DNA from: Saussurea involucrata
Lineage: Eukaryota > Streptophyta > Magnoliopsida > Asterales > Asteraceae
Assembly: GCA_033807775.1 (NCBI GenBank)
Contig: CM066315.1
Location: forward strand, 56,946,820-57,010,819
DNA: 64,000 nt
Reading direction: 5' to 3'
The notes below the pieces were generated by a model. That model ran no database searches. It saw only the letters and a list, made by a program, of their open reading frames with translations, and was not told the DNA's origin. Each line of letters starts with the position of its first letter. Position 1 is the stretch's first letter. This document shows, in pieces, positions 1 through 12,924 of the stretch. A program made the translations under genes and the position numbers.

Positions 1-623
1 TCACGCTAGATACATAGATGGGGATATTCGTTCTACATACCCTCTTTTAGTTCTCAAGCCACCTTAACACTTCTATGATATTTCCACGGTGATACCTTTA
101 CCATTTCTCGCTCCCCAACTTGGGAACAACATAAATTCCATTGGTCTCCTTTGGTTATAAATCATAGATTGGAGTTAAGAGTACAGTAAGAGTATAATGA
201 AAGATGTGATTTCAGATGGCGATTTTGAAGAAATATTTTGGTTGGTTGATGTTATCACAGATTTAAATAAACAAGAATAAAGAGAAGCAAGGGTGTAAGA
301 CTTGTGATGAGATGTGACCCAAATTCCAGCAGACTAATGTTACAAGAATGCTGCAGCAGATGCTACAAGCATGCTACAGCATGGAGTTGGCAATGACTTG
401 TTCTACTATTTATTTTAAGAAATGTTCCTCTCGAACTCTTCACCATCCCATTACTTTAGTAATCATAGATAATCTCGTCTCTGAGCAGAATCCAAACTAA
501 AGAAGTTATGGGAGTGGAGTTCTCAAAATATATGGCAAAACAAATTCTCTTTGTTAAAAGTTACTATCTCGATATAACCCCTGCATCCCCAAGTTGATGT
601 AATCCAAATAGCTTATCTCTAAG
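1..623 (-). mobile_element. Partial 3' LTR of gypsy element J
   Basis: Positions about 170-623 are collinear with 26615-27071 of the other J LTR, differing by scattered substitutions. The match stops exactly at 624, where a foreign LTR end (TGTAACAACC) begins. The first ~168 bases do not match the other LTR and I cannot assign them. The segment carries the family word at about 339-385 (TGCTACAAGCATG, GCTGCAGCAG). The outer end of this LTR lies beyond the window. Confidence 0.7.
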
Positions 624-840
624 TGTAACAACCGAGTATTTAAGTGAAGAAAATGGAGTGTTGTGGCCATAGTGTAATAAGGGAAAATATGAGGGACCAA
701 AGGGGCATTTTGAGGAGGTATTTAAAGGCAGCAATCTCTAGATCTAATTAATTTCTTCATCTGAGTTTGGTGTTGCGGCTGTGAGAAGAGAAGAGAAGAG
801 AAGAAGAAGCATTTTGGAGAGAAATCAAATTGAGGAAGAA
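624..840 (+). mobile_element. 5' fragment of an unrelated LTR (K)
   Basis: Begins TGTAACAACC exactly where the J LTR alignment ends. It reads like the promoter end of an LTR: a TATA-like TATTTAAAGG at 719-728, then a GA-rich leader (about 784-810) and TTTTGGAGAG. The layout resembles the first 200 bases of solo LTR I at 11326. The rest of this LTR is missing and the fragment is joined directly to the J gag pseudogene, so a deletion has removed both the remainder of K and the J pol region. The right edge is approximate. Confidence 0.6.
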
Positions 841-1779
841 ATCACTGAAGGTGTTCGGTTCCATTGTCCATTATTTGTTGAAATTTTTTCAAGAATTTCA
901 TACCCGGTGTTGTAGGTGCTAAAGGTAAAGGGCCCTCCTGAAGTCGCATCGAGCATTTGTTTTGCATTGGAATCGAGTCCATTGTAAAACGTCTCGAGTT
1001 GAATACAGTAGGGAATGCCATGGTGAGGGTATTTCCTTAATAATTCTTTAAACCTTTCCCAAGCATCAGGAATTGTTTCATCATCCATTTGTTTAAACAT
1101 TCAAATTTCATTCCTGGACTTAGTATTTCGGGTTGGTGGAAAATATTTTTGCAAAAAATTTTCAGCCATATCACTGCACGATGATACAGAACCTGGTGTT
1201 GTTGAATTGAACCATACTCTTGCCTTATCTCTTAGAGAAAATGGAAATAAAGTGATCCTTAAGGCTTCGGGAGATACTCCAGGGATTAGAAAAACATCGG
1301 TGATCTCCATAAAAGATTTTAAATGTGAATGTGGATCCTCCGATGGTAATCCGACAAATTGACCATTGGCTTGCAACATATGAAAACATGATGGGTTTTG
1401 GTTCAAAATGTAAAGTTTCTAATTGTGGCCTAACAATCCCCGATTTCCATTGCTTAAAATTAGGGATTGCATAGTCCATAATTCTTCCATCTTTCGAGTT
1501 TGCAAGATCAATGATGTTCAGTGGTTCAATATTACCAATAGATCCCGCATCATTCTCATCTTCACCGTTAGGTGGTGGATTATGAAATGGTGGATTATGT
1601 TAAAAGGGATGAATTGGTAGATTCCCAAAAAGTGGGGGATTATTTACAAAATTTGGCGGAGGCCTAATTGGATTTTCTAAAGGTGGTCTCATTTGATTTT
1701 CCAAAGGTGGTCGGACGGGATTTTCCAAAAGTGGTGGATTTGGTGGTCTATTTTCAAAACCTGGTAGGGGTCCGTCCAT
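841..1779 (-). pseudogene. gag pseudogene of gypsy element J (Athila/Tat-like)
   Basis: Encodes the retrotransposon Gag capsid region of a plant Ty3/gypsy element. It starts at ATG 1779 with a proline-rich N terminus made of repeated ENP(V/I)RPP-like blocks. A capsid core follows, recognisable by GLPSEDPHSHLKSF, LFPFSLRDKARVWF and DAWERFKELLRKYPHHGIP, typical of Athila/Tat-type Gag. It is dead: an in-frame TAA near 1602, a frameshift near 1395-1406 between the FEPKP segment and NQNPSCFHMLQ, and an in-frame TGA at 1101-1103. The 3' end is fused to foreign LTR K at about 840. No protease, RT or integrase of this element remains in the window. Its upstream leader and primer site lie at 26340-26492, separated from it by insertion of element A. 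Confidence 0.85.
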
Positions 1780-4496
1780 ACTGAGAGAGTTGGATGTTCT
1801 TTGAATTCTTCTTCTTTGACAAAAAGTTCTCTCAATATCTGTAACACCCGTAATTTTCGGATAAGTACAATTTCGAATCAGGGGAAACCGATCTTTTAAG
1901 AAAAATATGAAAAATATAATTTTGGTTTAAATCTTAGATTTTATGGTCTTGTTGGATGAGGAATTCGAATACGAGTCCAACGGTTCTTTCCGGAGCGAAA
2001 ACGAAGCTATAACGAAGAAGTTACGGCCAAAACAGTATCGAACCCAAAAGGAGGCCGCGCGGCCTGGTGCGCGACCTTAGGCCGCGGCCTAAACCGCGCA
2101 ACTCTCTGGAGTCCGGACCTTCAGCATTAAGTTGCGAACTTTCAACCTCATTCTTCAAACCTTCATAACTTTTGCATCCCAACTCCGATTTGAGTGATTC
2201 AAGTTGCTATGGTTTCGTTTTTGGGAGCTTTTCAAGGATCTAGAAAGAGTTTTGAAGTATATTGGATGATCCAAGAGTATTTGGTCAGGGCCGTTCCAAC
2301 CTTTTTGGAGGCCCTGTTACACATGTATCAAAAATACGAGTCGATTGGACGACAAAACAAATAACAAATAAAAGTTAAGTAGAAAAGTTCATATTATATT
2401 GAAAGACTTACGATGAAAATAACCAAAAAGTTTAAAAAGACAAAATAACATGTAAAATTCACTTAAATAAAATCATTCTTTTAACATTCTTTGAAACAAA
2501 ATCTTCAATGAGTTCTTCATAATTAACTTTCTCCAAAAAGTCATTTTCAAGTGCTATCAAGGCGAGTCCATTAAGCCTTTCTTGTGTCATTGTGGAGCGC
2601 ATATAAGACTTCAACAGCTTCAACTTTGAAAAACTTCTTTCTGCAGATGCAACAGTGACAGGAATAGTCAACAAGACTCTATAAGCAATAATAGCATTAG
2701 GGAAGCATTCTACATCTTTCAAATACTTTAAAATATCAATAGGTCCCATATCGTATTTGGGTAAATAATCTTGAAGTATCTTCAGTTCAACATATAAGTC
2801 GTTCCCATCTATATCAGATTGGTCTTGTTTCTTTAGTGCATTTTCAAAATTAGTACAAGAAGACTTTAAACATGTATCATCCAAAGAACGCAACTTATAA
2901 GATGTAAACAAAAACCCAAACACGTTTTCATATTCTTGGTATTGTTCAAATCTCCTACGTAGTGAAACAATTGCATGATCAACAACACATAAGAAATAAT
3001 TAACTCTAAATGATTCCTCTGCTGATTGTGAATTAACTTCAGATGCATCACGCGGATTTTCATCAAAATGTCTTTTCCTTCGAATTTCACGTCTTTGAGG
3101 AAACAACGGATCAATATTTAATTCATTGGCAACTTTCTTTGTTGATTCTATGGCATCTAAAAATCCTGTTTCTCTATATCCCTCAAAAAAAGAAATCAGA
3201 CCCTTAACTTGTTCAATAGCAACATCAATTAACATATTTTTTGACTGTAAATGCTTACTAACCAAATTTACAGCATATAGTATTTCATACCAAACCACCA
3301 TTGACACTAGAAACTCAAAATCACCAAGCTCATTTTGTGCTAATGATTTTGCCTCACTTCTAATTTTTGAATCATTATCTATTTCGGCTACTTGAAGTAA
3401 AGCTTCTCTTATATCTGACACTTGAAATCTTATAGCTTTTACACTATCAATACGACTCTCCCATCGAGTGGTTGACAATGACTTGACAGTCCATCCTTTT
3501 ACATTATCTTTAAACACTTGCCATCTTTTAGTAGAATTGCCAAATATTGTATAAATACGTTGAATTATTCCAAAAAAATCTCTAGCTTTACCACAAGTAT
3601 TCGCTATATCACACAAAGTTAAATTAAGACTATGAGAAGCACAAGAAGTATAAAATGCTCTAGGATTTATATCTAGTAATTTCTTTTGTACTCCTTGATG
3701 TTTTCCCTTCATGTTTGAACCATTATCATAACCTTGTCCTCGCACATCATCTATATCCAAACCAAGACACTTTAATTCAGCTACTAGAACATCAAACAAA
3801 CCTTGGCTCGTGGTATTGTTTACCTCCAAAAATCCTAGAAAAGATTCCTCAATGCTAACAGTTTTGGAAGAGACATCTACATACCTTAATATTAAGGACA
3901 TTTGTTCTTGATGACTTATATCAGGAGTGCAATCAAGAATAACAGAAAAATACTTTGCCTCTTTTACTTTATTAATAATTTCAGACTTAATTCTCTTTGC
4001 AAGCAAAGTTATCAACTCATTTTGAATTTTATGACCAAGATAGTGAACATGTAAATCATCATTTGTAATACGTTGAACATGATCCTGAATAACTGGGTCA
4101 AATTCAGCCAACATCTCAATCAAGCCCAAAAAGTTACCATTGCTATTTTCATACAATCTCCCCTTACTTCCACGAAATGCAAGATTATGTTTCGCAAGAA
4201 ACTTTACAATAGAAACAATTCTTAACAAGACTTTTTTCCAATGATTTTTTTCTTTCTCTATTTAAGTTTGAACAGTTTTGTCAATAGTCTGATTCTTTTG
4301 AAGTCTTAGCCGCAAATCATACCAAGTTTTCATAATCATTACATGATCTAAACTTGTTTCATGCTCCTTAAGTCTAGTGCTAAGGTGTGACCAATCCCCA
4401 TATCCATCATTTGTTAACTGACCTTTTACATGTCTTTTTAAAAAAAAATTACAACAAAAACAAAATACCTTATCAAGCTCTACCGAATATACAAGT

Positions 4497-6709
4497 TGAT
4501 GTGTTTTAAATTTATACCGCAAGCGTACGGGTTATGTAGCATATGGGTCGATCACGGAGAGGTGACGGTCTAAACATTAACTACTTAATAATCATGGCTA
4601 GTTATGCGAATCAGATAATTGGTTTGATTTTTTATCTAGATGAACTAAAACTAAAAGGGATTAACGGAAGGAGACACAAAAAGAAGCAATTAGAACTAAA
4701 ATTAAATAAGAGAAAAGACGACTAAAACTAGGAACATTGGGTAATATCAACCTCGGCTTTCGGTAATGGTGGGAATTCATTTTTCTAAAATACTTCAACC
4801 CTCTCTCGAGGTGAGAAAGCTTTTCTAACCAAGATATGTATTTACTTTCGCAACACATACACATTGGGAAGAAACATTAATATTTAAAACGAATATATTT
4901 CTCAATCAACGTCCCTAACTATTTACATGTTAGGACCGTTGTCATTGATCAATTCAACCCAAGTGAAGACCAAACTTTCGTTTTTATCAACAACGAATTG
5001 AATTAACTAGATGATTTGTTAAAACCCAATTAAATCAATTCAACTTTCGTTACAATCGAAATGGATTAAAACTCAACATCCGTTTTAAGAACAATTGATC
5101 AATCCCAAAACTTCAATCCTAAGGCGATGATTACCCAATTAAACGAACTATTTAAACGAGACCAAGCACAAGTTACTTAATTAGACTCTAACAAAATTAA
5201 AACCAAAATTAAACCTAAACTAATAAAGAGATTACATTAGACTCAATCTAACTACAATTAACACTAACAATCAAGAGATGAACAATGGATTACTAAGTAA
5301 ACATGTGCAGAAAATTAATCTAACCTATTTTTATGCAGAAAATTGGAGTGCAGAAAATTAATTAACCCTAAAATTAAGTGCAGAATTTAATCAAATGCAG
5401 AATTTTAAATAGAGTGGAAGAAATTAGGGTAGAGATGAGAAATAGAGATGCAAAGGAGTAGAGAAAATACAATAAACACGAAAGAAATGAAGAGAAACTA
5501 AATCTAATACTTCAATTAAGAACAAAGATGAATTCATGAACAAAACATTGTTTCCAACCAAATAAAATTAGAATTCAACAACAAAATAAGTTAAGAAGAA
5601 AAGGAAGAAGATACTAGTATGAAAACCGGAAGCAAATCGGTTCCAATGGCCTAAGCTCCTTGCAATTTCATCTTCTTCTCTCTAATTCTTCAAGAACTCG
5701 TTGGAATTGAAAACCACCACCAGGAAACTGAAATCGTGTCCTGGAATATGTCCCTCTAAAAAGAAAACGCCTAATTATATCTAAAGATAAAGCCTAACGC
5801 TGCGTTCTTGAGTTTTAAAAGGAAAGAAAAGAAGAGAAAGGGAATAGAAAGAAAAGAAAGGAAAGGGGAGGAAATAAATATTTGTATTTGTGTTCTTGAG
5901 ATTTAAGGAAAAGAAAGAAATGAGAGGGAAAGAAAATAAATTTTCATGTTCTTGAGTAGGAGAGAAAGGAAAGGAAAGATGTTACTTTTACCAATATACC
6001 CTCATTTATTTCATAATGAAATGTAATTAATGGGTATATGTGTAATTTTATAAATGTTTTTAATTCTTTTTATTTCATTTATTTCCTTTCCTTCCGTTTC
6101 CTCCCACATTTGGACGGAAAGTTTTGGGAGGAAAATCAACATTATTTTCCTTCCCCTTTCCTTCCTTTCCCTCTTTAAAAAAACTCGAGAACACAACATT
6201 TTTTATTTTCCTCCTACTTTCCTCACCTTTCCGTTCCTTTCCTTCGTAAAACAAACTCGAGAACACAGCGTAAGAGAGTTTAAAGGCAGGCCCAAAAAGC
6301 CCAAAAGAAAAAGCCCAGAAAATTAAAATCCAAATGACTTTCACGGCCGAGGAGATTCCTTCGCGCCCGTGAAAGTACGGCAGAAACTTTCAATCTTAAA
6401 TCGAGTGCTTTTCTTCGCTTCCAACCATCTTCTTTCCTCCGCTCCCCGCTTCCTCGCCCACGTACACTTCATCTTTTCCTTCTTTCTTCTTCACGAGCAC
6501 GCTTCCGCCCATCTTGCCTTTCAAATTACGCACAATCTGCACAAAATATATACCAAAAGCATAAAAACAATTCCCAAAAGAATTCCCAAGCGTGATTAAG
6601 GAAAATAAGAAGTGAATAATAATGCATGAAAAGGCTAAACTAAACACTAAAAATAGAACGAAAATGCAACTATTATATACAAAGTTAGGTGCATAAAATG
6701 AACTTAACA
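4497..6709 (-). mobile_element. Solo LTR of gypsy family C inside the hAT
   Basis: On the minus strand it starts TGTTAAG (6709) and ends CACATCA (4497). It matches the LTR at 45324-47910, which is followed by a primer site, so its identity as an LTR is secure. Flanks CAAGT (4492-4496) and CAAGC (6710-6714) are an imperfect 5-bp target duplication. Net length is about 1.74 kb once MITE 5798-6270 is removed, against 1.72 kb for the other copy. It carries the family GC word in degenerate form near 6342-6375. No internal domain or second LTR is present, so it is the product of LTR-LTR recombination. Confidence 0.88.
5798..6270. mobile_element. MITE with TAA target duplication in solo LTR C
   Basis: Terminal inverted repeats CGCTGCGTTCTTGAGTTT (left) and CGCTGTGTTCTCGAGTTT (reverse complement of the right end) are flanked by TAA at 5795-5797 and 6271-6273. 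The interior is very rich in GGAAAGAAAAG on one side and its complement on the other, so most of the 473 bp can fold on itself. The 3-bp TAA duplication fits PIF/Harbinger (Tourist-like). The family-C LTR at 45324 lacks it. Short frames on both strands here are products of the inverted repeat, not genes. Confidence 0.8.
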
Positions 6710-9700
6710 CAAGCCAATCTCTATCACATTTCTCTCCATTTGATAAAATTCTAGTGTACCATGTGGCAGAAAATCGTTTAGAAAATTTATCTTTAGGACC
6801 TTTTTGAACAGACAAATCTCTTTTAGGACCCTTAACCGCTAGCACATCAATCATTTTAGAATCTAAAGCATCCCAATTTCTTGGATCAAATATATCAAAA
6901 TGATTAAAAACATCATCAACATTAGTAGCATCATCACCATCACTAGCATCACGAATATCATTAGAAGCATTATTAGCATTAACATTAATATCGTCTAAAC
7001 CACCACTATTATCAACATTTGTAGCCAAATCCTCATGGGAGTCATTTAAAGTGCCAACTAAATTCACCAAGTTAGGATTTTCATTAGAAGCATCAACATA
7101 AGTATCATCCAGATTAACATCAATATGCTCATTGTCAAGAGAAGTTTGTGATTCTTTTATGACAAACCTATCAAGAGCTCCTTTTTGAGATTGAATTACC
7201 TCTTCCATTATTTTCTTCTTTTTACGTTTTTGATATCCAGAATCATATTTTCTAACCCTAGAAGACATACTAAAACTGAAATAAGAAAATAAAAGAGACA
7301 AGAAACAGAACCAAACAACCTGGATGAAAGTACAGTAGTGGCTATTGATGCTCGGACTGTTCGGTCTTCCCAAGTCCCAAGTACCAAAATATTTTTTTTA
7401 AATTGCAATTCATCCAATTTTGCAAGCAATAACACATATACATATATTAATAATTTGAACTTAAACAACATAAAGTTTGTCCATAATTAGAACAATTAAC
7501 AAATAACAATGAACCTAAACAGTAAACACTAAAAGCTAAAAACAAAAAAACAAAGTCAAGAGCAACACTGCAACAGCAAGTTGGATTCCTCCCAAGTCTC
7601 AACAAGAAAATTAAAAACAAAAAATCTTACAATAAACAATTACCTTACCTACTATTGCTAGTTGGATTCTTTCTTCCACAAGATCAAAGCAATTTGTGGC
7701 TCCACCACCACTCCAGGCTACGTTTCTAGATGGATGAAGTGAAGAGCAACAACAAGTTAAATAATAAAATGTTTCAAAACTTCAAAATTCAATCCACAAA
7801 CAACTTAAAACTTGCAATCGTTCAACATTCGATGTTCAATTGTTGATGATAATTATAAACCAAAACCTCTAAATCAGTTTTTATATGGTTTTAGAAGTGA
7901 AATCTGAGATAAAAATCAACCCTATATTATACAAAAATAGCATAAAATCGAACCGTTGTTGTTGCCGTTGAGTATCTAACACCAAATCGGTAGGCATCTC
8001 GACAATCTTGGGGATTTCAACCGACGATCGTAATTACGGAGAAGATATCGGAATTTTGACTCCTGGTTTTGCTATTTTGATTGGCCGATTAGAGAGGTTA
8101 GGTTAAGGGATTAATCGTAAGCTACAAATCAGGCCCCAAAAAAATGTAAAAATTGGGCCCCAAAATATTTGGGGGCCCTGTTCTGAATATCACACTTAAC
8201 AGTCTGAGGTACGGGCCTGTATTTGGTGGTAGTTGAGGGAAGCTTTTCATATTCTTCATCTAAAAAGTTAGGATTTTGGTATTTTGGTGGTTTTGGATGT
8301 TTTATGATTGGAGAAAACATATATATGTGTTTGGGGATGATTATTTATGGTTGGAAACTTATGGATCTAGGTTTTTGGAAGATTTTGCTTGAAGATGCAA
8401 GTTTCTCAAAGGAGTTTACGTTTGGGGGAAACCTAGATTTAGCCTAAATCTAGCATTGTGAGTTCAAGTTGATTTGTGAAAACTTTGTACATGCCAAAAA
8501 TGTTATTTTCCAAATAATTGCGTGTTTTACTTGTAAATATCAATGGTTGAGTTAATTGGATAGTTTAACTCTTTTGAAATATTTATCTTCACAAGTGTTG
8601 TAAAACACCCATATTTGGGGCTTTTGGATATTTTGATGTGTAGAAATCATAATATGTCCTTAAAAGATTAATTGCTCAAAATGATGTCTATTTGATGGTT
8701 TAATCATGTTAGTGTAATTGATTTTATAAACCATGCGGAAATGCACAAATTAGTATCAAGGGTCATTTTGAGGATTTAAAGGTGTGAGTCCTTTTGGGAA
8801 AACCCTTTTGTTTAACTGTGTCGGATTTTGGGTTAATAACGATTTTGTGGTACTTGTTTACCCAACTGATGTTTAAACGCATTTTATGCGATGATGACCG
8901 TTATATAAGGGTCTAGCGAGTTTGGAGCATTTTGCTCGGGTTTGTCTTTGAGAAAGTTTGGGAACATTTGTTCGGTTTTAAATGGCTCAATGTGGATTCT
9001 TATTTATGGTTTGCATTTATTGCAACTTGATACATTTTATTTCTCATTATTGATATTTACATGCTTGGGTGTTTTGGTCATTCCTAGTTGAGCATGTTTT
9101 GTAGACTTTGTCGCATTGGATCCATAGGCACGTGAGTCGGTCTTTATTTGATGGTCCATCTCTTTGTGCACGAGGAGTGGACTATGGGAACGCATGGGTA
9201 TATGTGTCAGGCCGTGGGGCCACTAGCGAGTAGGCAATAGGGGACACTGGAGTCCCTGAGGTGAAACTCGTCTAGACTGGATATGCAATGTGGTCCCCTG
9301 TAAGTCCTTGAGGTGTAACTCTACGGGGTATGCAATAAAGGCAATTTATTATGGTCTGAGGATTGTGATGTCTATATGGCATGGGAACTAGGACCGGGGC
9401 TTGAGGTGTAATCCAGTAACATCATAAGTGACCTAACTTTGTGTGCCCGTCACTTTTGATGGAATCGGGTCTCCCCCGTCACCGAAAGGTGTGGTTTTTG
9501 GGTATAATATTTTATCCTTATTTTCGGTGACGCACTTTATTTATATGAAATGTCTTCATGGTTCATTGGCAGAGTTCTATGCCTCATCTTATTTGGATGT
9601 TTTAAATATTGGAATTTTGTCCATGTTTATAATTCTTGAGATATTTACGTCTAAACACGTTTTGGGTGAGTTGGAGTTAGAATTCATTTTGGAAAACGCT

Positions 9701-10197
9701 TTATACATTTTGGGAGCTTTCTCATAGATTTTGTGTGAGTTGGAAAATGGGTGATTTGCATTTAAAGTAAACTCTTTTGAAATCATGACTAAAACTACAC
9801 CCCTCTCGATTTATGAATTTATATAGTCATGATAAAATGTTTGAACTCACTAGGCGTTAGCCTAACCCTTTTTATTTGTCGGCATGTGCAACAGGCTCAG
9901 GTTGGGAGTAGCTTTAGCTACACTATGAAGTGGCGAGTACTAGTAGAGTGCACGAGAGGTTATTGGTTTTAGTGAAGTCTTCTGCATTTATTTTGGGATT
10001 AGCAACTTGTACTGGTGTTAAGTAACATCCGACTTTAAGTGGTTCATAGTATGATTTGAGTTTTAAATTGTGAGAGTTGTTATGTTTATCTTGAAGTAAT
10101 TCCAGGAATGGTTAGTAGAAAGAATTTTATTTCTTAAGTGATTATTTTATCGAAATTTTATTTAGTTGCTCTTTCCAAATTCGAGGGTGTTACAAGT

Positions 10198-10209
10198 TGG
10201 TATCAGAGC
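10198..10209 (+). other. Primer-binding site of element A
   Basis: TGGTATCAGAGC, complementary to the 3' end of initiator tRNA-Met, three bases (AGT) after the 5' LTR. B, E, F and H use the same site. Confidence 0.93.
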
Positions 10210-11325
10210 ATAAGTTTGAGAGAATTAGGTGTTGATTTTGGATACCTAGACTCAAACTAACGTTCCTTTAAGCAAACGAGAGTGAAATTCACCATTAGGC
10301 ACTTTAAGATAGGATGTTTCAAGGTCAATGGAAGTTGTTAGAAACGAGAATCACGTCGAGAGTAGCAAGGATAATCATGTACGGTGTGTTCATAGTGACA
10401 TCTGGCCAGTGTCGTGGTGAACCTACTAGTACATGTGCATACTTGAGTTGCCTTAATGTGAAGATCGTTGGGGGTAGTGAAGAAGTTTCTAAGCTAGTAG
10501 TCATTGGAATAGATGGACGATTTTAGCATTAGTCACTTAGAGTGACGATAAGCATGATATTTGCTTTAAGTAGACCGTTTCAGGTCAAGATTGTTGGTTG
10601 GATTAGAACCATAGACTTATTGAACCGACTTTGATTCGAGGAAAAACCGTAAGGTTAATTGATGTAATTCCCAACTTGCCTTAAGAGGTTTTAATATCCG
10701 GATGACAAGAGTGGACCGGAGGGATTTGGAGGAGTATGAGTTGAGACATTGAATGCCGACCGAGCTATGCACAAAATTTACTTTAAAAATAACTTGCATC
10801 AATTATTTCTTGTGTTTCAAATCCATATATGAATTGTGTTATAAATTTTGGGAAATGTTTAGCACACACAAAAGATTTTAAATCATGGGTTTTGAACCTG
10901 CATGAAATTATTTTATTACGGGAGTTGCAAACCCCGTCGGGACTTGTTCTATCTTGTTGTTGTCCAACGTTACTTTAGGATACAGTGATATCCATATTTT
11001 ACGATGTTTAAGATGTTGGACAAGTAACTACGGCTTATGACTTTAACATTGGATCTCCTCCACATACGTTAAAGTTTGGACGGAAAGTTATCTTCCATTA
11101 TGTCTATGTAAAACTATTTTGGGAAATTTGTTTAATGTGAGTTTATTAAACAATGTTGTTTATATGGTATTATAACGGAAAGGGGTTTCTGGAATTTTGG
11201 CATTTTAGCCATGATTTTGCTTATTGCAATTTGACTTTTGGAAGCATAACGTTTGGTGCCGTTTTATGGGCTTGAGGTCGTTGAGCTTATTAAATTTCAT
11301 GGAGTTTTGTTTTACGACGTGTTGA

Positions 11326-12924
11326 TGTAACGACCCAGACCTTTTTCGAAGAGTTTTGCGGTTAGTGTGGAGTTTTAAATAAAAGTAGAAGTTGAGGGGC
11401 CAATTGGTAAATAAGAGAGGGAGTATAAAAGGGCACAAAACCCTAGACAACCTTCCCATTTCCTGATTTCATTGTGCTTGTCGGCTGAGATTTTGGAGAG
11501 AAAAAGAATACTAGAGTTTTGAGGGTTTTTGGTGCATTTGAAGAGAAGAATCATCAAGTCTTGGAATCAGAAGAAGGAACTGGATTGGAATTCGTTTCTT
11601 GCAGTAATCTAGCAGGTAACCCTTAATCCATAACTCCATTTAAGATTCATCTGGTGATTTTCGAGTTTGAGAGTTTTCTTGCAAAAGTTGTTTAAGACCA
11701 TTAAGGGAGATTTAAGCACCTTTGGATTGTGTTTTGTCAGTAAAACCTTGCGGGAGTTGGTAATAGAACTGTATGTAGTTAATCGTCACTTTATCTTTCT
11801 GTTTAGTGAGCGTTTAGCAAGATTTCGAGCATTAAACTCGAACAACGCTTTACCCGGAAAGCTTCTTGCGACGCAGGTGTCCGGAAGTTGTCCGGAAAGC
11901 TTCGAATGTTATAGGTTACTGGGTAGAGTGTCCGGAAAGTAGAAGTACCCGGACAATAGAGACGTCCGGAAAGTAGTGTTACCGGACAGTGGGGTTGTCC
12001 GGAAAGGGTAGTCATCCGGATACTAATGGTTGTCCGGAAAGTTAGATTGTGCCCGGTAAGTTGGGTGTCCGGAAAGTAGAGTTTTCCGGATGGTTTGTTA
12101 ATCAGCTTATGTTGTGTCCATTTATCCAGGAAAGTCAATTGGAAGTCTGGAACTGATTAGAAACGAGAAGTAAGAGCACCAGGTGAGTTTTCTAACTAAA
12201 ATACGTGACTTTACAACGTGTTTTCTTTGAAAGTAAATACATGATGAGAAATGCCATGTTTTATTCTTATGCTTTTGACTACATGAAAGTTGTTTACAGT
12301 TTTAAATGAGATTTATGAATGATTTATGGGGCGGGCCTATCCCGTGTGTGATTTAGTTTTAAATGGGATGTATGCATACATTGTTTTAGACGTAAACTGG
12401 CCAAGACGGGAGAGTAGACCCGCCAGTGCTCATGCGGGAGAGTAGACCCTTTATGCCAGGGGTAGTGTGGCCCTATGTAAGGCAGCATGAGACTGACTCG
12501 TTGGCACCTTCGGGTGACTTTAGGGTGTCAATTTACGAGGGGCGGACCTTATTCCGTGGATGATTTTATATGAACAGAGTTATGATGATGTGTTTCTGAA
12601 AATGGTAAACTGTTTTAAATGCTTTTGAGAACTGTCTAGAGGGACTCACTGGACCTCATGGTCTAACCCTCGCATTTTCAAATTAAAACCTTTTCAGGTA
12701 AGCAGATAGTAAAGGCTCCGGTAAGTGAGCCAGCGCAGAATAGAGTAAAGATACAGCTTCAGGCAGTGCCACTCATACTTTTAGTGGTAGTTATTCTCAG
12801 TTGTGCATAGGTTGTTTCCGCCAACCTAAGTTAGTTAGACAATTGTGATGAAATTTTGTGGACCCAGATTTGTAATTGTTTAATATTAATGCTTTGTACG
12901 CTTTATTTAGATTGGGTTGTTACA
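11326..12924 (+). mobile_element. Solo LTR of family I
   Basis: Starts TGTAACGACCC and ends GGGTTGTTACA, with an exact target duplication GTTGA at 11321-11325 and 12925-12929. Length 1599 bp. TATA box GAGTATAAAAGGG at about 11421-11433. Strong splice-like sites lie inside: donor CAG|GTGAGT with intron start 12183 and acceptor CCTTTTCAG|G ending 12697 (515 bp). A GC-rich word array occupies 11876-12090. No internal sequence is present, so this is a recombination remnant. The 111-residue reverse frame at 11803-12138 is a by-product of the word array. Confidence 0.9.
11876..12090 (+). repeat. TCCGGA word array in LTR I
   Basis: About eight copies of GTCCGGAAAG alternate with variants such as CCCGGACAA, ACCGGACAG, ATCCGGATA and TTCCGGATGG, at irregular spacing of 15-30 bp. 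The core TCCGGA is its own reverse complement. The surrounding LTR is AT-rich, so the array stands out in composition. It lies in the inferred leader exon, just upstream of the donor at 12183. Confidence 0.85.

Larger units (their letters stand above)
2459..7268 (-). pseudogene. hAT transposase (TTF zinc finger + hAT dimerisation), disrupted
   Basis: Encodes the transposase that would cut and paste this hAT element in the nucleus. The start is ATG 7268, with a basic N terminus (MSSRVRKYDSG, then a KRKKKK stretch and SQKGALDRF) and an acidic Asn/Asp-rich linker. A TTF/BED-like zinc-finger region follows with FSATWYTRILSNGEKCDRDW, interrupted after DWL by solo LTR C, and resumes at 4496 with YSVELDKVFCFCC. 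The catalytic RNase-H-like core spans 4228-2700 (VILDCTPDISHQEQMS; GQGYDNGSNMKGKHQGVQ). The C-terminal hAT dimerisation motif includes SAERSFSKLKLLKSYMRSTM near 2640-2580. One in-frame TAA near 4258 separates zinc finger from core. The architecture matches plant TTF-type hAT transposases. With the LTR insertion and stop it cannot make protein, but the remaining sequence is well preserved. Confidence 0.92.
2286..8219 (-). mobile_element. hAT DNA transposon, nearly full length
   Basis: The left end CAGGGCCGT (2286) and right end ACGGGCCTG (to 8219) form short imperfect terminal inverted repeats. The 8-bp target duplication TATTTGGT is exact at 2278-2285 and 8220-8227, as expected for hAT. Subterminal GGGCCC-rich blocks occur on both sides (2308-2320; 8155-8180). 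A transposase pseudogene on the minus strand fills much of the element. Solo LTR C (4497-6709) has split it; without that insertion the hAT would be about 3.7 kb. The 2.0-kb transposase 3' half and a zinc-finger 5' part are both present. 7269-8150 is non-coding 5' sequence of the transposon. Confidence 0.95.
1840..10194 (+). repeat. 5' LTR of element A (interrupted by hAT)
   Basis: The LTR reads 1840-2285 and 8228-10194, about 2413 bp once the hAT and its duplicated target are removed. A GC-rich island at 2053-2110 holds the perfect palindromes GGCCGCGCGGCC (2053-2064) and AGGCCGCGGCCT (2079-2090). The distal two thirds (8228-10194) are homologous to LTRs B and D. A likely leader intron runs from GT at 8458 (weakened donor ATT|GTGAGT) to AG at 9894 (GTGCAACAG|G). 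The 94-residue frame at 9443-9727 recurs in the 3' LTR only because the LTRs are copies; it lies within the inferred intron. Confidence 0.92.

Noticed and set aside
9443..9727. 94-residue frame conserved at 25583-25867
   Set aside because: The two copies are the two LTRs of element A; it lies inside the inferred leader intron, has no recognisable domain, and the similarity reflects LTR duplication.
11803..12138. 111-residue reverse frame with TGHNLTFRTT-like repeats
   Set aside because: Produced by the TCCGGA word array of solo LTR I.
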